Source of the DNA: Arthrobacter gandavensis
GTDB taxonomy: Bacteria; Actinomycetota; Actinomycetes; Actinomycetales; Micrococcaceae
DNA length: 64,000 bases
Reading direction: 5' to 3'
Assembly (NCBI RefSeq): GCF_015355785.1
Contig: NZ_JADKYW010000003.1
Span: 248,001 to 312,000 of the forward strand
The notes under the pieces are model-generated. The model did not search any database. It saw only the letters and a list, made by a program, of their open reading frames with translations, and was not told where the DNA came from. The position numbers were made by a program, and so were the translations under genes. Position 1 is the first letter of the stretch. Each line of letters begins with the position of its first letter. Shown here piece by piece: positions 63,841 to 64,000 of this stretch.

Positions 63841-63906
63841 CTAGTCAGGCCAGTCCCCCACCGGACAGGTGAGGCCGGGCCGAATCGTCCGCTGGAGAAG
63901 ACTCAT
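63841..63906 (-). CDS. 21-aa small ORF upstream of ksgA (candidate)
   Basis: ATG 63904-63906 follows GGAAGG with a six-base spacer and opens a 21-codon frame (MSLLQRTIRPGLTCPVGDWP) ending in TAG, 53 bp before the ksgA start. It could be a leader or a stand-alone micro-protein. Only the SD and the short frame support it. Confidence 0.25.
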   Translation of the reverse strand: MSLLQRTIRPGLTCPVGDWPD

Positions 63907-64000
63907 GGGTTTCCTTCCGCGCTTTGGGTATCGCTCTGCCGCTGCCGCCTGCCGGACTGTAGCGTCCTGCACCGCAGCTGGTCCCAGTCTGGCGCACCGG

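Overview
The window looks like chromosome from a high-GC actinobacterium of the Micrococcaceae, most likely Arthrobacter or a close relative. Supporting signs are the GC-rich codon use, GTG/TTG starts, apparent leaderless starts, and the housekeeping order ksgA-ispE-ABC-F-(TetR)-tRNA-Gln-glmU-prs-rplY-pth at the right end with mfd at the left end. This assignment rests on protein resemblance and gene order only; no 16S gene is present.

Layout. 1-2564 is the 5' part of mfd (minus strand, runs off the window). 2.8-7.8 kb holds a secreted M28 peptidase, a lipoprotein, a DUF2505 protein, a small membrane protein and the NhaA antiporter. 7.9-11.4 kb is a five-gene minus-strand operon for TasA/camelysin-like secreted subunits with their own SipW-type signal peptidase. 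11.6-18.7 kb carries a VanZ-like protein, a succinate-semialdehyde-type dehydrogenase, a degenerate Hpt-like protein, a divergent response regulator/histidine kinase pair, and sufU-sufS.

19.0-39.6 kb is an exopolysaccharide locus: SGNH-acyltransferase, two glycosyltransferases, a cytidylyltransferase, a secreted beta-helix protein, a Wzy-like polymerase, a Wzz-like co-polymerase with a degenerate kinase domain, a CDP-alcohol phosphotransferase, an 1829-aa PKD/LamG surface protein, a Wzx-like flippase, a lipoprotein and a priming sugar transferase. Next to it, 40.2-54.1 kb is a tandem array of five paralogous STAND-ATPase/LuxR regulators (883-929 aa each), all on the minus strand and partly translationally coupled.

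The most interesting signal is this array together with a recurring short motif. TACTTGG occurs six times, always on the plus strand, in the gaps around the regulators and the EPS genes. Two AGTA-N5-TACT 15-bp dyads lie upstream of the two EPS transcription units. I infer an EPS/biofilm control circuit in which nucleotide-dependent LuxR proteins act on these sites and on their own array. The right end (54.6-63.8 kb) is ordinary housekeeping, apart from an apparent TetR-Nudix fusion. A 56-bp near-palindromic intergenic repeat occurs at 2.7 kb and 60.0 kb. No rRNA, CRISPR array, IS element or integrase was seen.
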